A stretch of DNA of 44,810 bases from DASUXY01 sp036377675 (GTDB lineage Bacteria > Bacillota > Bacilli > Bacillales > Amphibacillaceae), in NCBI GenBank assembly GCA_036377675.1, contig DASUXY010000041.1, positions 1-44,810 on the forward strand, written 5' to 3'. Below, in pieces: positions 1-8,038 of the stretch. Position 1 is the stretch's first letter. Every line of letters begins with the position of its first letter. The position numbers and the translations under genes are program-made. Below the pieces are notes generated by a model. That model saw only the letters and a program-made list of their open reading frames with translations, was not told the DNA's origin and ran no database searches.

Positions 1-42
1 CTGATGTTGAAAAATGCCTCTTTGGATACATGATGGATGCGT

Positions 43-750
43 TTATCCTCTTAATCTCTTAAAGGTATTGCTTTGTTCGGGTAGTCTCATGTGAAAGAGT
101 ACGTTTCTTAACGGCTCACGAACGAGTAAATAGACACCGGCTGAAATGAAAATGGATGCTAGACCAAATAAAAAGCCACCGATAACATCTGTCGGAAAAT
201 GAACTCCTAAATAGATACGTGTAGCTAATAAAAAGCTAATCCACACGAATGTAACAATCCCGATGAGAATCTTTTTCCATACCTTTATGGTTAGGAGAAT
301 GAGAATGAGGCCGATGAATCCATAAAATATTGTTGCCCCTGTCGCATGTCCACTTGGGAAGCTCCACGTTGTTTTTGTGATAAGCTGTAAGCCGTCCGGA
401 CGCTCTCTAGCAAACAATGATTTTAACAGTTGTGTAGATATGATTGCACAAAATAAAACGGTTCCGCCAAACCATAATCCTTCGGCAATTTTTCGTTTAA
501 AAAAGAGCCAGCCGGAAACAATGACTGTCAATAAAGCGAGCAATTTAACGTTCCCTAATTCGGATACAATCATAATGATTGCTGTCCGCCCCGGGGTAAT
601 GAGAGCTTGGATTTTTTCAATGAGGGCAGAGTCGAGGAAAGCAACCCAACGACTATGGATATGTACACTTATACCGAGTGTTATGAATAATACAAGCGAT
701 ATAATCCCTATTGTGAAAAAGGGTTTTGTTTGTAAATTTCTCGTTCTCAT
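43..750 (-). CDS. PAP2-family membrane phosphatase
   Basis: A 235-residue integral membrane protein of the PAP2 (type 2 phosphatidic acid phosphatase) superfamily, which dephosphorylates lipid phosphates such as phosphatidylglycerophosphate or undecaprenyl diphosphate at the outer membrane face. The three signature blocks are present in order: K-x6-RP (KSLFARERP), the PSGH block (SFPSGHATG) and the SRxxxxxHxxxD-like block (TRIYLGVHFPTD) carrying the nucleophile-activating histidine. About six hydrophobic segments surround them, and an N-terminal segment serves as an uncleaved anchor. The ATG has an AGAAGGG ribosome site. It stands alone, separated from the SMR genes by about 180 nt, so context does not give the substrate. 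The family is near certain; the substrate is not. Confidence 0.92.
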   Translation of the reverse strand: MRTRNLQTKPFFTIGIISLVLFITLGISVHIHSRWVAFLDSALIEKIQALITPGRTAIIMIVSELGNVKLLALLTVIVSGWLFFKRKIAEGLWFGGTVLFCAIISTQLLKSLFARERPDGLQLITKTTWSFPSGHATGATIFYGFIGLILILLTIKVWKKILIGIVTFVWISFLLATRIYLGVHFPTDVIGGFLFGLASIFISAGVYLLVREPLRNVLFHMRLPEQSNTFKRLRG

Positions 751-849
751 TGAATCCCTTCTTTCTTAATCATGTTAGAGGACTAATTGTCCATCATAAC
801 AGATTTTTTGCATTGTGGAAACAGAATTACAAAATAATAGACATATGAA

Positions 850-889
850 TAGGCTACCAAGCATGCAGTTTGCATGATGCGGTAGCCTT
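850..889 (-). terminator. Strong hairpin after the SMR operon, probable terminator
   Basis: The arms AGGCTACC (851-858) and GGTAGCCT (881-888) pair perfectly, with an inner GCATGC/TGCATG pairing. It lies about 40 nt beyond the stop of the last SMR gene. The U-tract on the minus strand is poor, so intrinsic termination is likely but not certain. Confidence 0.5.
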
Positions 890-928
890 ACATCTTTTGA
901 GAAATGAAAGTGAATATGGAATCTTCAC

Positions 929-1243
929 TTATGATAGAGCTTTTAGTCCAACAACACCGACGACAATGAGGCCAACACTCAAAAACCGTCCGGTGCTTTT
1001 TGCCTCGCCAAAAAAGAACATATTAATCAAGACCGCACCAGCTGTACCAATCCCGATCCAGACCGCATATGCCGTACTGACTTGCAAAAATTTAAAGGAA
1101 AAATATAAAAATGCAAAGGCACCACCGAATCCGCCTAAATAAAGTGAGATACTTTTGAGTGTTTTCTTTTGACTGTGTAATTTAAGGCCGATGACACCGA
1201 TAAACTCAAATATAGCAGCTAAAATAACATAGAGCCAACCCAT
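929..1243 (-). CDS. SMR-family efflux subunit, YvdR-like
   Basis: A 104-residue small multidrug resistance protein with four predicted transmembrane helices. The essential membrane glutamate sits in helix 1 (AAIFEFIG, about residue 13), where it couples proton entry to export of cationic substrates or guanidinium. It is the second gene of an SMR pair starting 2 nt after the preceding stop, with its AAAGGAG ribosome site inside the end of that gene, so the two are probably made together and form a heterodimer. The order TetR-SMR-SMR matches yvdT-yvdS-yvdR of B. subtilis. The substrate is unknown; no guanidine riboswitch is evident upstream. Confidence 0.9.
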   Translation of the reverse strand: MGWLYVILAAIFEFIGVIGLKLHSQKKTLKSISLYLGGFGGAFAFLYFSFKFLQVSTAYAVWIGIGTAGAVLINMFFFGEAKSTGRFLSVGLIVVGVVGLKALS

Positions 1244-1245
1244 CT

Positions 1246-1596
1246 TTACATCGCTCCTTTGGCGGATTCATTTTCTTCAACTTTATCATCAGCTAATTTC
1301 AAACTGATGACACCGATGACAAGGATTGTAATAAAGAATATTTTCCCAGTGCTTAACGTTTCTCCGAAAAAGAGAACGTCCATTAAAGCTGTCCCAACTG
1401 TTCCGATTGCTGCAAAGATGGCATACACTGTTCCAGTAGGCAGTCTTTCGGCAGCTTTTGTTAAAAAGTGAAAATCGACAAAAATAAAAAAGACGATAAA
1501 CATCCAATGCCACCATGCACTGGCGACGTTAAAGCCATAGATCCATACTAATTCAAAAAAGCTCGTTAAAGCTACATAAAGCCACGCTTTGTTCAT
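1246..1596 (-). CDS. SMR-family efflux subunit, YvdS-like
   Basis: A 116-residue SMR protein with four transmembrane helices and the helix-1 glutamate (TSFFELVW). The C-terminus has an acidic tail after helix 4 (about residues 103-116) that its partner lacks; such length asymmetry is usual in paired SMR transporters, where the two subunits are thought to insert in opposite orientations. It is the first gene of the pair. A ribosome site (AAGGTGGGAA) precedes the ATG, and 15 nt upstream of the start is a 19-bp dyad like the one upstream of the TetR gene, which suggests direct repression. Probable YvdS counterpart. Confidence 0.9.
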   Translation of the reverse strand: MNKAWLYVALTSFFELVWIYGFNVASAWWHWMFIVFFIFVDFHFLTKAAERLPTGTVYAIFAAIGTVGTALMDVLFFGETLSTGKIFFITILVIGVISLKLADDKVEENESAKGAM

Positions 1597-1610
1597 ATCA
1601 TTCCCACCTT

Positions 1611-1629
1611 ATGACTGATAATCATTCAT
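1611..1629. promoter_or_regulatory. TetR operator candidate upstream of the SMR pair
   Basis: Imperfect palindrome of the form ATGANTGATNATCANTCAT. It recurs with few changes at 2257-2275; the surrounding 24 nt agree at 21 positions. It lies between the TetR gene and the SMR genes, just upstream of the SMR ribosome site, where a bound repressor would block transcription. Confidence 0.6.
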
Positions 1630-1661
1630 TTTATTTCAAAAAAATGTTGGTGTTCGTGATA

Positions 1662-2234
1662 TTAATCTTGAACACCAAGAGCGTTTTTAAGAAATGCATT
1701 CACTTCTGATTTTTGCACCTTTGCTTGATCTTCTTTATTCGTATCGTATAAATACACTTGTTCGGCTGCAGATTCAATCAATCCGATTAGTAATTTAGAT
1801 GTCGGCTTAACATTGATTGTTTCACGGATCGTGCCTTTCTCCTTTGCGTCGTTTAACAGTTCACTTACCCAATGGTAGAAAGGTTCATATACCGTTTCCC
1901 ACTTTTTTATATGTTCTGTCGAGGCAAGGCCCGCATAAATTAAAGCTTGTACCTCATGATAATCGTGGTTAATTTTGAAAATCGCATCCACCATTTGTTC
2001 GAGTTTCGTAGAAAAAGGGGCATCATCTTGGACGGTCTGGTCGACTTCTTCAATGATTTTTTCAACCATGACTTCTGCGATCGACGGCATCACGGATAAC
2101 TTGGAAGGAAAGTATAAATAGAACGTTCCTTGAGCGACGCCAGCCACTTGAACAATATCGGATATTTTTGTTTTTTCAATCCCTTTTTCTTTAAATACTT
2201 GTATAGCTGCTCGGACGATTTTTTCTTTTTTCAT
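1662..2234 (-). CDS. TetR/AcrR-family repressor, YvdT-like
   Basis: A 190-residue TetR-family regulator. The N-terminal helix-turn-helix (about residues 1-48) shows the classic pattern with VAQGTFYLYFPSK in the recognition helix and following helix; the remaining ~140 residues are the ligand-binding and dimer domain. It is encoded just upstream of the SMR pair in the same direction, and near-identical dyads precede both it and the SMR genes, so I infer that it represses itself and the exporters until an effector binds. I placed the start at the second ATG (2234), which is about 9 nt from GGAAGG; the ATG at 2240 would be only 3-4 nt away. The inducer is unknown. Confidence 0.88.
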   Translation of the reverse strand: MKKEKIVRAAIQVFKEKGIEKTKISDIVQVAGVAQGTFYLYFPSKLSVMPSIAEVMVEKIIEEVDQTVQDDAPFSTKLEQMVDAIFKINHDYHEVQALIYAGLASTEHIKKWETVYEPFYHWVSELLNDAKEKGTIRETINVKPTSKLLIGLIESAAEQVYLYDTNKEDQAKVQKSEVNAFLKNALGVQD

Positions 2235-2256
2235 CGGCATTTTCCTTCCCGAAAAA

Positions 2257-2275
2257 ATGACTGACTATCATTCAT
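2257..2275. promoter_or_regulatory. TetR operator candidate upstream of the TetR gene
   Basis: Second copy of the dyad found at 1611-1629, here ATGACTGACTATCATTCAT. It lies about 23 nt upstream of the TetR start, consistent with autorepression. Confidence 0.6.
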
Positions 2276-2292
2276 TATATCAAAAATATGTT

Positions 2293-2782
2293 ATGAAGTC
2301 GAGTGTTATAGTATGCTTAAAAACATACAGAATATTAGTTACTGTTATTGTAAAAGGGTTGTTTTCCCCTACAATTGTTTTGGGAGAATCAATGTCCCCT
2401 ACGTTTAAAAATTATTCAACGATTCGACATAGTCATATTTGAGGCCCCGGATGCTAATGAATATTATATTAAGAGAGTCATTGGTTTGCCTGGGGATCCC
2501 GTGTAGGTACTACATGATAATGTAAATGGCAAGGCGGTCGAAGAATATTATTTAGAGGATGAACATGTAGATAGCAATTTATCTCCTATACGTACTGGCG
2601 ATTTTACTCTGGAAGAGATTACAGGTGAGAAGAGAGTACCGGAAAACTTAATCTTTGTGTTAGGAGACAATCGCCTAAATAGTAATGATAGTCGTTTTTT
2701 TGGGTTTGTACATAAAGAGTCGATGATCGGAGAAGTAAAATTCAAAATTTACCCATTGGGGGAATTAGGTATAACGAGATAA
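2293..2782 (+). pseudogene. Type I signal peptidase, broken
   Basis: Remains of a SipS/LepB-type signal peptidase I. The first piece has a hydrophobic anchor and the catalytic-serine box (GESMSPTF). About 20 codons are missing and the frame shifts near 2415-2424. The next frame resumes with QRFDIVIFEAP and the catalytic-lysine box (KRVIGLPGD), then hits an in-frame TAG at 2504-2506 and continues through the GDNR box (LGDNRLNSNDSR) to a TAA at 2780-2782. One frameshift with a deletion plus one nonsense codon rule out a working product. The preserved boxes make the family clear. It probably decayed because other signal peptidase genes exist elsewhere (inference). Confidence 0.88.
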
Positions 2783-3022
2783 TTTTCCACGTCATTTATA
2801 TTCATAAGTAACACGAGATCATCGTACCTAGTATTAAATAATGCGTTAAACAAGTGATTTGCTTAGGTGGAAAAGTATGAACGATTGTACAATCATTGTG
2901 TTGTAAATAGTCTTCTTCTTGTATATCAATCGTTTGCTGCGGTCATTTATTGGGGATTTTTGGAGGTTGGATATTAAATGGTTTTGTTATCGAATTGCTC
3001 ACATCTTTCTTATAAACGCTTT

Positions 3023-3325
3023 TTAATCAAACGTTTGAACAAGCCCTCTATTCACCGATAGCTGATGTAGACCGGAGAGTAACTTGCATGTATTGGGTTG
3101 TGTGTTTTCATACGCTCTCACTAACCCATGTTTTGCTATATCAACCTTTTGGACTACTTTTTGTGGGAGGGTGAGCTGAACGGGCTGTTTAAATGGAAAC
3201 TCATCGATTACAATTGTTTTTTCGCCTTTCCAATGAAGCGTTAATCGCTTACGTTTGAACATGTTGAGAGAAGGGTAACGAATCTTTTTATCAATGGGTC
3301 GTTCGAAAATGTCGGATGCCGTGTG
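3023..3325 (-). pseudogene. Unrecognised gene fragment
   Basis: An open minus-strand frame runs from a stop at 3326-3328 to 3023 (about 100 codons). The first ATG is at 3262, but the frame upstream of it (for example ASDIFERPIDKKIRYPSL) reads like ordinary protein, so the true 5' end seems lost at the junction with the TetR relic next door. Composition is basic in the first half (FKRKRLTLHWKGEK). I do not recognise the family. The last ~25 residues look less protein-like and may be out of the original frame. No ribosome site stands out before the ATG. Confidence 0.35.
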
Positions 3326-3352
3326 CTAATAGCCAGTGTTGGACAAGGGACA

Positions 3353-3411
3353 TCCTTCCAAGTTGTCCGTGATGCCGTCGATTGCCGAAGTCATGGTTGA
3401 AAAAATCATTG
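3353..3411 (+). pseudogene. Relic of a second TetR gene
   Basis: These 59 nt match the complement of 2051-2109, inside the intact TetR gene, at 56 positions. Both encode the segment PSKLSVMPSIAEVMVEKII. All three differences are synonymous (L, I and A codons). The frame ends soon afterwards (stop near 3420) and has no start, so this is a scrap. It points the opposite way to the intact gene. Confidence 0.75.
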
Positions 3412-3441
3412 CCCAAAATGTTTAAGATGCTGAACCTTTTT

Positions 3442-3507
3442 CTAAGCAATTTCAATAACAAAATCTAATATAGCAACTAAAATAGCATAGATCCATTCCC
3501 ATTCCAT
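3442..3507 (-). pseudogene. Relic of an SMR transporter gene (first 21 codons)
   Basis: A start codon with a good ribosome site (AGGGAGGT, 3515-3522, 7 nt spacing) opens a frame reading MEWEWIYAILVAILDF, clearly like the MGWLYVILAAIFEF start of the intact SMR protein at 929-1243, then stops after 21 codons. The glutamate of helix 1 reads as aspartate here. Upstream, 3523-3545 also resembles the 3' end of the partner SMR gene (AENE, compare EENESAK). It is the remains of a second SMR pair. Confidence 0.65.
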
Positions 3508-3667
3508 CTTTACATACCTCCCTAAATTCATTTTCGGCAACTTAATACGGCATTCTTCCTTCAGATTAGCAAAAAATACCACGGTTTGTCAAAGTAACTA
3601 ATAATGTCTTATACATTCGATTGTTGTGAATATTTAGATGAGGGAAAAATAGGTAAACCCTTGGAAT

Positions 3668-3907
3668 TTATGGAAAGCAATCGATCAACAACCATTTTGG
3701 AATGACGAAAAACAAGCCCCTTATTCTTTCATCGATTTTCCACTCATTACCGTCGTCATGTTTTGCAATCGCATATTCAATAGATGGTCGATATGTTTCC
3801 CCGATGAACAATGAATCTTTCCATTGGGAAATCATTTGTCCAGACATATAGGCATGTTCAGCTTGTTCAATCATGACATATGCTGTAGGGTATTCTCGAA
3901 CAATCAC
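3668..3907 (-). pseudogene. Truncated DUF3891-family gene
   Basis: Starts at GTG with an AGAAGGAG ribosome site 8 nt upstream. The 79-residue product begins MIVREYPTAYVMIEQAEHAYMSGQ and has YRPSIEYAIAKHDDG, which resemble the N-terminal part of DUF3891 proteins as I remember them (HD-like, normally about 230-260 residues). It stops after an unrelated-looking hydrophobic end (IPKWLLIDCFP), so two thirds of the family length is missing. DUF3891 has no firmly established function. The call rests on recalled similarity, so moderate confidence in the family and high confidence that it is incomplete if the family is right. Confidence 0.55.
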
Positions 3908-3964
3908 GTAATCGGCTCCTTCTTAGCATTGCATTCGTTTTTGAATAAACTTGACCCTTCATCT

Positions 3965-4642
3965 CTAAACTTTTTTTAGGTTTGGTTGCATTTTGATTGG
4001 TTTAGTAACTTGATCGTCTATTATACGTACTTCACTCGTCTTTCCGTTACTAGCAAATTTAAAGATTCCGTTATTAAAGTCGGTGCCGATTTCTTTATAA
4101 AAGATACCTTCATAATAGCTATCCTTTGATCGTGTGAAACTGAGGTAGTATTCGTCATTCTCCTTTTTTAAAAATGCTCGAACACCTCGTTCATAAGCGC
4201 CATCTTCTTCCCCCCTAAGTGTTCGATCAATCGATACGATATGAATATCGACAAAAGATAACTCCCGTAAGAGGGCGTTAGCGAAAGACCCTTTTGTAAT
4301 TTCTTCCCATCTGTTTTGCGGTGTTTGACCAATAATGATTTGCGTAATATTCAGTTGATGGGCAACTTCAGCAATCACTTTCGCTGTCGGACGCTTTTCA
4401 TTGTCAATGAGCATGAACTCATCGACATCACATTGGTTCGCTAATTGTTTCCATCGATCTACATAACGAGATTTATCCGCATCAAATTCATCATACGGTA
4501 GTGGATCCACTGTTAATACATATAATGGGCAGTCTAAAAGGCTCGCCAATTTATGGCCACGTTTAATCAGTCGTTCTCCATTTGGCCCGTAGTACACACA
4601 AACGAGAATACTTTCATCCATGCGACCTTTGATCTTTTTCAT
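3965..4642 (-). CDS. Stand-alone universal stress domain protein, KdpD-type
   Basis: A 225-residue soluble protein. Residues ~10-140 resemble the universal stress (USP-like) domain found inside KdpD sensor kinases: an opening beta strand with SILVCVYYGPNGERLIKRGHK, the strand LYVLTVDP, then IIIGQTPQNRWEEITKGSFANALLRE and DIHIVSID. In KdpD this domain has been linked to nucleotide, including c-di-AMP, binding. No kinase domain or membrane segment follows; the last ~85 residues are a polar tail I do not recognise. The start is ATG with an AGAGGTGAAA ribosome site. It is divergent from the Mrp operon, so a role in ion homeostasis is possible, but that is inference only. Confidence 0.7.
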   Translation of the reverse strand: MKKIKGRMDESILVCVYYGPNGERLIKRGHKLASLLDCPLYVLTVDPLPYDEFDADKSRYVDRWKQLANQCDVDEFMLIDNEKRPTAKVIAEVAHQLNITQIIIGQTPQNRWEEITKGSFANALLRELSFVDIHIVSIDRTLRGEEDGAYERGVRAFLKKENDEYYLSFTRSKDSYYEGIFYKEIGTDFNNGIFKFASNGKTSEVRIIDDQVTKPIKMQPNLKKV

Positions 4643-5075
4643 GACGATTTCACCTCTTGCTCGTAATTTTTAACTTAGCACTTTTGAATAGATGATATGA
4701 AGCAGGTGTTAGTCATCGGTTGTTTCCACTGGATCGTCTGACTCGTTTCTTATACCTTTTGCATCATTCGATTATTATATATAAAACTTCTGAAGTGCAA
4801 AGAAAATATGTTTAGTGTATAATTGAATCGTAAATTTATATTTAATATTTACACGAGCCAATTTTTAGATATTTCAGTTTTAAAGCACATTTAATAGGAT
4901 TCATAGAATTTTTTCGATGTAAAAACGTTAATAATAACTATAAAAATTCTTCTTTTTTGATGGAACATCTATTCCATTCGTTCTTTAGTTCACATGATGA
5001 ACCATTCCAGAATACTTTATTTAAGTTCTTTTAGCTTCTAATTATCTAACTTATCATTCGCTTAGTCAAGTGGTT
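4643..5075. other. Divergent intergenic region between the USP gene and mrpA
   Basis: AT-rich, no gene seen. On the minus strand a possible -10 (TATAAT, complement of 4774-4779) and -35 (TTGCAC, complement of 4795-4800) are 15 nt apart and could serve the USP gene. A small dyad ATGGAA/TTCCAT lies at 4960-4977. I looked for a ydaO-type (c-di-AMP) riboswitch in front of mrpA and did not find one. Confidence 0.35.
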
Positions 5076-5104
5076 TTGACGCTCCGTCATCGGAAAGTCA
5101 TATT
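5076..5104 (+). promoter_or_regulatory. Candidate sigma-A promoter of the mrp operon
   Basis: TTGACG at 5076-5081 and CATATT at 5099-5104 are 17 nt apart, about 95 nt upstream of the mrpA start. The -10 is a partial match, so this is tentative. Confidence 0.4.
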
Positions 5105-5199
5105 CACTGCGGTTTCTTCCACTTCATGCTTATTTCACAGGTTGACCGTAAGTAAATGTTTGTACGATGCACAGAAGTGTTTGTATTGGAGGTTTGAAT

Positions 5200-7626
5200 T
5201 TGTCAACGGATTTATCAATGTTAAATTGGGCGATTATGGTTCCGTTTATCGTGGCCATTTTCATACCGTATATAAATAATCGTTTATCACGTATACATAT
5301 CGGCTGGTTTGTACTCGTTGTACCCGTTACGCTCTTAATTGCTCTGTCCCGATACATCCCATCTATTGCTCAAGGGGATACTTATATGCATACAGTCGAG
5401 TGGATTCCTTCATTTGGAATTCAGTTTACAACCTATTTAGATGGGCTCAGTATGATTTTTGGTTTACTCATTACTGGAATCGGCAGTCTTGTTGTCTTGT
5501 ACTCGATTTACTATTTATCTCCAAAAGAATCTTTACAACACTTTTACATTTATTTGCTTTTGTTTATGGGGAGTATGCTCGGAGTCGTCTTCTCCGATCA
5601 TATGATCGTCTTGTATGTGTTTTGGGAATTGACAAGCATATCGTCCTTTTTGCTCATTGCTTTTTGGTTTCATCGAAAAAAGTCAAGGTATGGTGCGTTA
5701 AAGTCTCTGCTTATCACTGTTAGTGGTGGAATGGCGATGCTCGTTAGTTTCATTATGATATTTGTCATGACAGAAACATTTAGCATTCGTGAAGTTGTCA
5801 CTTCGATCGGGCAGTTTAGTGATCATGTGCTTTTTGTTCCTGCAATGATTTTATTGCTTCTCGGGGCTTTTACGAAATCGAGTCAGTTTCCTTTTCATAT
5901 TTGGTTGCCGGATGCAATGGAAGCGCCTACCCCGGTAAGTGCTTATTTGCATTCCGCGACAATGGTGAAGGCTGGTATTTATTTGGTAGCTCGTTTCACT
6001 CCATTTTTTGGCGGGGAGGAGCTGTGGTTTTGGTTTGTCAGTGGAATTGGACTCACGACTTTATTTTGGGGTGCGTTTCAGGCGATTCGCCAAACCGATT
6101 TGAAAGCGCTTCTTGCTTACTCGACGATTAGTCAACTCGGTTTAATCATGAGTTTATTTGGGATGGGTTCAGTTGCCTTGTACTTGGGAGCTAGTCCTCA
6201 ATCGGTTCTGTATACACAGGCGATTTTTGCTGCTTTATTTCATCTTGTGAATCACTCCACTTTTAAAGGTGCTCTATTTATGATCGTTGGGATTGTTGAC
6301 TTACAAATTGGCACGAGGGATATCCGCCGGTTGGGTGGATTAATGGCGTTTATGCCTGTATCTTTTACCGTTGCTTTGGTGGGTAGTTTTTCCATGGCTG
6401 GTTTGCCTCCATTTAATGGTTTTCTAAGTAAAGAGATGTTTTTCACGGCGGCTCTGTCTGTAAAAGAGTTGGCGATTTTCTCTTTAGAGATATGGGGCGT
6501 ACTCTTTCCAATCATTGCATGGATCGCCAGTGTGTTTACATTTGTATATTCGATGATCATCGTATTTAAAACGTTTCTCGGAACGTATAAAGGGGAAACG
6601 ATTGCGAAAAAAGATATTGAACCTCCAGTAGGTATGCTTATTCCCCCTGTTATTTTAGCACTTTTTATTATCGGGATATTTTTTACGCCGAATCAGGTCG
6701 GGCATTATTTGATACAGCCGGCTATGCTTAGCGTTTTCCCATCTTTTTCTTCACAAAGTCATTTACTTGAGCATACGATTTCTGCTTGGCATGGTTGGAC
6801 TCCTGAGGTATGGATGACTTTAGGGATTATCGGTGTAGGCGGTCTTTTATATGTTTTGTTGCGTCATTGGCAGGGGATTTATCGGATTTTTCCGGAGACT
6901 TGGTCACTTCATACTGTATATAACAAAACCATTTCTGGTTTGGAAACAGGGTCTTCTATGTTTACAAAATGGTATATGACCGGTGATCTCCGCGATTATA
7001 TGAAGTATATTTATCTATTTTTCATCGTAACTACGGGAGGGATTGTACTCTATACCGGTGCATTGTCATTTGATATGACAGAAGATGCTCCGGTGGCCGT
7101 ATATGAATGGATTTTCGTGTTGATTATGATGGCTGCAGGAGTTGCTATGTTGTTCGCGAAGTCACGTGTGACGGCGACATTGCTGAATGGTGTATTAGGC
7201 TTTTCAATCGCCTTTTTCTTTGTGTTATTTCGGGCGCCAGATCTTGCGCTTACGCAAACGGTTATTGAAACGGTTACAACCGCATTGTTTTTGCTTAGCT
7301 TTTATTTCTTACCTAAATGGACTCCAGAAAAAACACCACGACGAACAAAAATGGTCCACATATGTATATCAATTGCTGTCGGTCTCATCTTTATCGCTGT
7401 CGGTTTATCAGCTAAAAGCGGTCAGTTGTTTGAGACGGTATCAACATACTTTGAAAATGCGTACGAACTTTCCGGTGGTAAAAATATCGTCAACGCTATT
7501 TTAGGTGACTTCCGAGCGTTTGATACGATGCTTGAAGTGATTGTCCTCTTTATCGGTGGACTAGGTGTGTATACATTAGTGAAGCATAAGCAAAAAAAGG
7601 GTGATGAGAACCATGAAAATCAATGA
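5200..7626 (+). CDS. mrpA: Na+/H+ antiporter subunit MrpA
   Basis: An 808-residue, highly hydrophobic subunit of the multi-subunit Mrp (Sha/Mnh) cation/proton antiporter, which uses the proton gradient to expel Na+ and is related to the membrane arm of complex I. Residues ~1-500 are the NuoL-like antiporter domain (for example LYVFWELTSISSFLLI and KSSQFPFHIWLPDAMEAPTPVSAYLHSATMV, split here for length as conserved blocks); the C-terminal third carries the domain resembling NuoJ/MrpB-type sequences. The length agrees with B. subtilis MrpA. I chose TTG 5200 because GGAGG (5188-5192) lies 7 nt upstream; an in-frame ATG at 5167 has no such site. First gene of a seven-gene operon. Confidence 0.97.
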   Translation: MSTDLSMLNWAIMVPFIVAIFIPYINNRLSRIHIGWFVLVVPVTLLIALSRYIPSIAQGDTYMHTVEWIPSFGIQFTTYLDGLSMIFGLLITGIGSLVVLYSIYYLSPKESLQHFYIYLLLFMGSMLGVVFSDHMIVLYVFWELTSISSFLLIAFWFHRKKSRYGALKSLLITVSGGMAMLVSFIMIFVMTETFSIREVVTSIGQFSDHVLFVPAMILLLLGAFTKSSQFPFHIWLPDAMEAPTPVSAYLHSATMVKAGIYLVARFTPFFGGEELWFWFVSGIGLTTLFWGAFQAIRQTDLKALLAYSTISQLGLIMSLFGMGSVALYLGASPQSVLYTQAIFAALFHLVNHSTFKGALFMIVGIVDLQIGTRDIRRLGGLMAFMPVSFTVALVGSFSMAGLPPFNGFLSKEMFFTAALSVKELAIFSLEIWGVLFPIIAWIASVFTFVYSMIIVFKTFLGTYKGETIAKKDIEPPVGMLIPPVILALFIIGIFFTPNQVGHYLIQPAMLSVFPSFSSQSHLLEHTISAWHGWTPEVWMTLGIIGVGGLLYVLLRHWQGIYRIFPETWSLHTVYNKTISGLETGSSMFTKWYMTGDLRDYMKYIYLFFIVTTGGIVLYTGALSFDMTEDAPVAVYEWIFVLIMMAAGVAMLFAKSRVTATLLNGVLGFSIAFFFVLFRAPDLALTQTVIETVTTALFLLSFYFLPKWTPEKTPRRTKMVHICISIAVGLIFIAVGLSAKSGQLFETVSTYFENAYELSGGKNIVNAILGDFRAFDTMLEVIVLFIGGLGVYTLVKHKQKKGDENHENQ

Positions 7627-8035
7627 TGTCATTTTGCACATGGTTACGAAAGTCGTCGTCTTTATCATTTTGACGTTGGCCTTTTACTTATTTATAGCGG
7701 GTCAAGATCATCCAGGTGGGGGATTTATTGCTGGACTTGTTCTAGCCTCGGCGTTTGTATTACTTTTTCTTGCATTTGATATTGAGACAATCGAACAAGG
7801 TCTACCGCTTAATTTTATGATTGTTGGGGCAACGGGGGCGTTTATTGTTGTCGCTACCGGTTTGAGTGCACTCTTTTTTGGAAAGTCCTTTTTAACGCAA
7901 GGATCGATACAGGTTCCGGTTCCTTTGTTGGGAGAAATCGAGTTAACTACGGTTACGTTATTTGATGCTGGTGTTGCATTAGCGGTTGTTGGTGTAGTAA
8001 TTACGGTTATCTTGAGCATAAGTAGGGATGTGTAA
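7613..8035 (+). CDS. mrpB: Na+/H+ antiporter subunit MrpB
   Basis: A 140-residue membrane subunit with about four helices. It carries the family hallmark of a glycine-rich turn after the first helices (GQDHPGGGFIAGLVLAS). It overlaps the end of mrpA by 14 nt, indicating translational coupling. GTG 7601 and ATG 7604 are in frame too, but ATG 7613 has the ribosome site AAAGGGTGAT at a suitable distance and gives the family's normal N-terminus (MKINDVILHMVTKVV). In the complex MrpB packs beside the C-terminal part of MrpA; all seven subunits are needed for antiport in the family members studied. Confidence 0.96.
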   Translation: MKINDVILHMVTKVVVFIILTLAFYLFIAGQDHPGGGFIAGLVLASAFVLLFLAFDIETIEQGLPLNFMIVGATGAFIVVATGLSALFFGKSFLTQGSIQVPVPLLGEIELTTVTLFDAGVALAVVGVVITVILSISRDV

Positions 8036-8038
8036 GTC

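Noticed and set aside
377..769. Plus-strand open frame opposite the PAP2 gene
   Set aside because: Antisense to a gene with all catalytic motifs; no ribosome site or recognisable domain. The same holds for other long antisense frames over mrp, thr, cyd and thi genes.
1597..2300. Possible guanidine riboswitch controlling the SMR pair
   Set aside because: No guanidine-I core elements are visible; TetR-type dyads explain the region better.
4643..5199. Possible ydaO-type riboswitch before mrpA
   Set aside because: None of the conserved elements could be seen; only a short dyad and a promoter-like pair.
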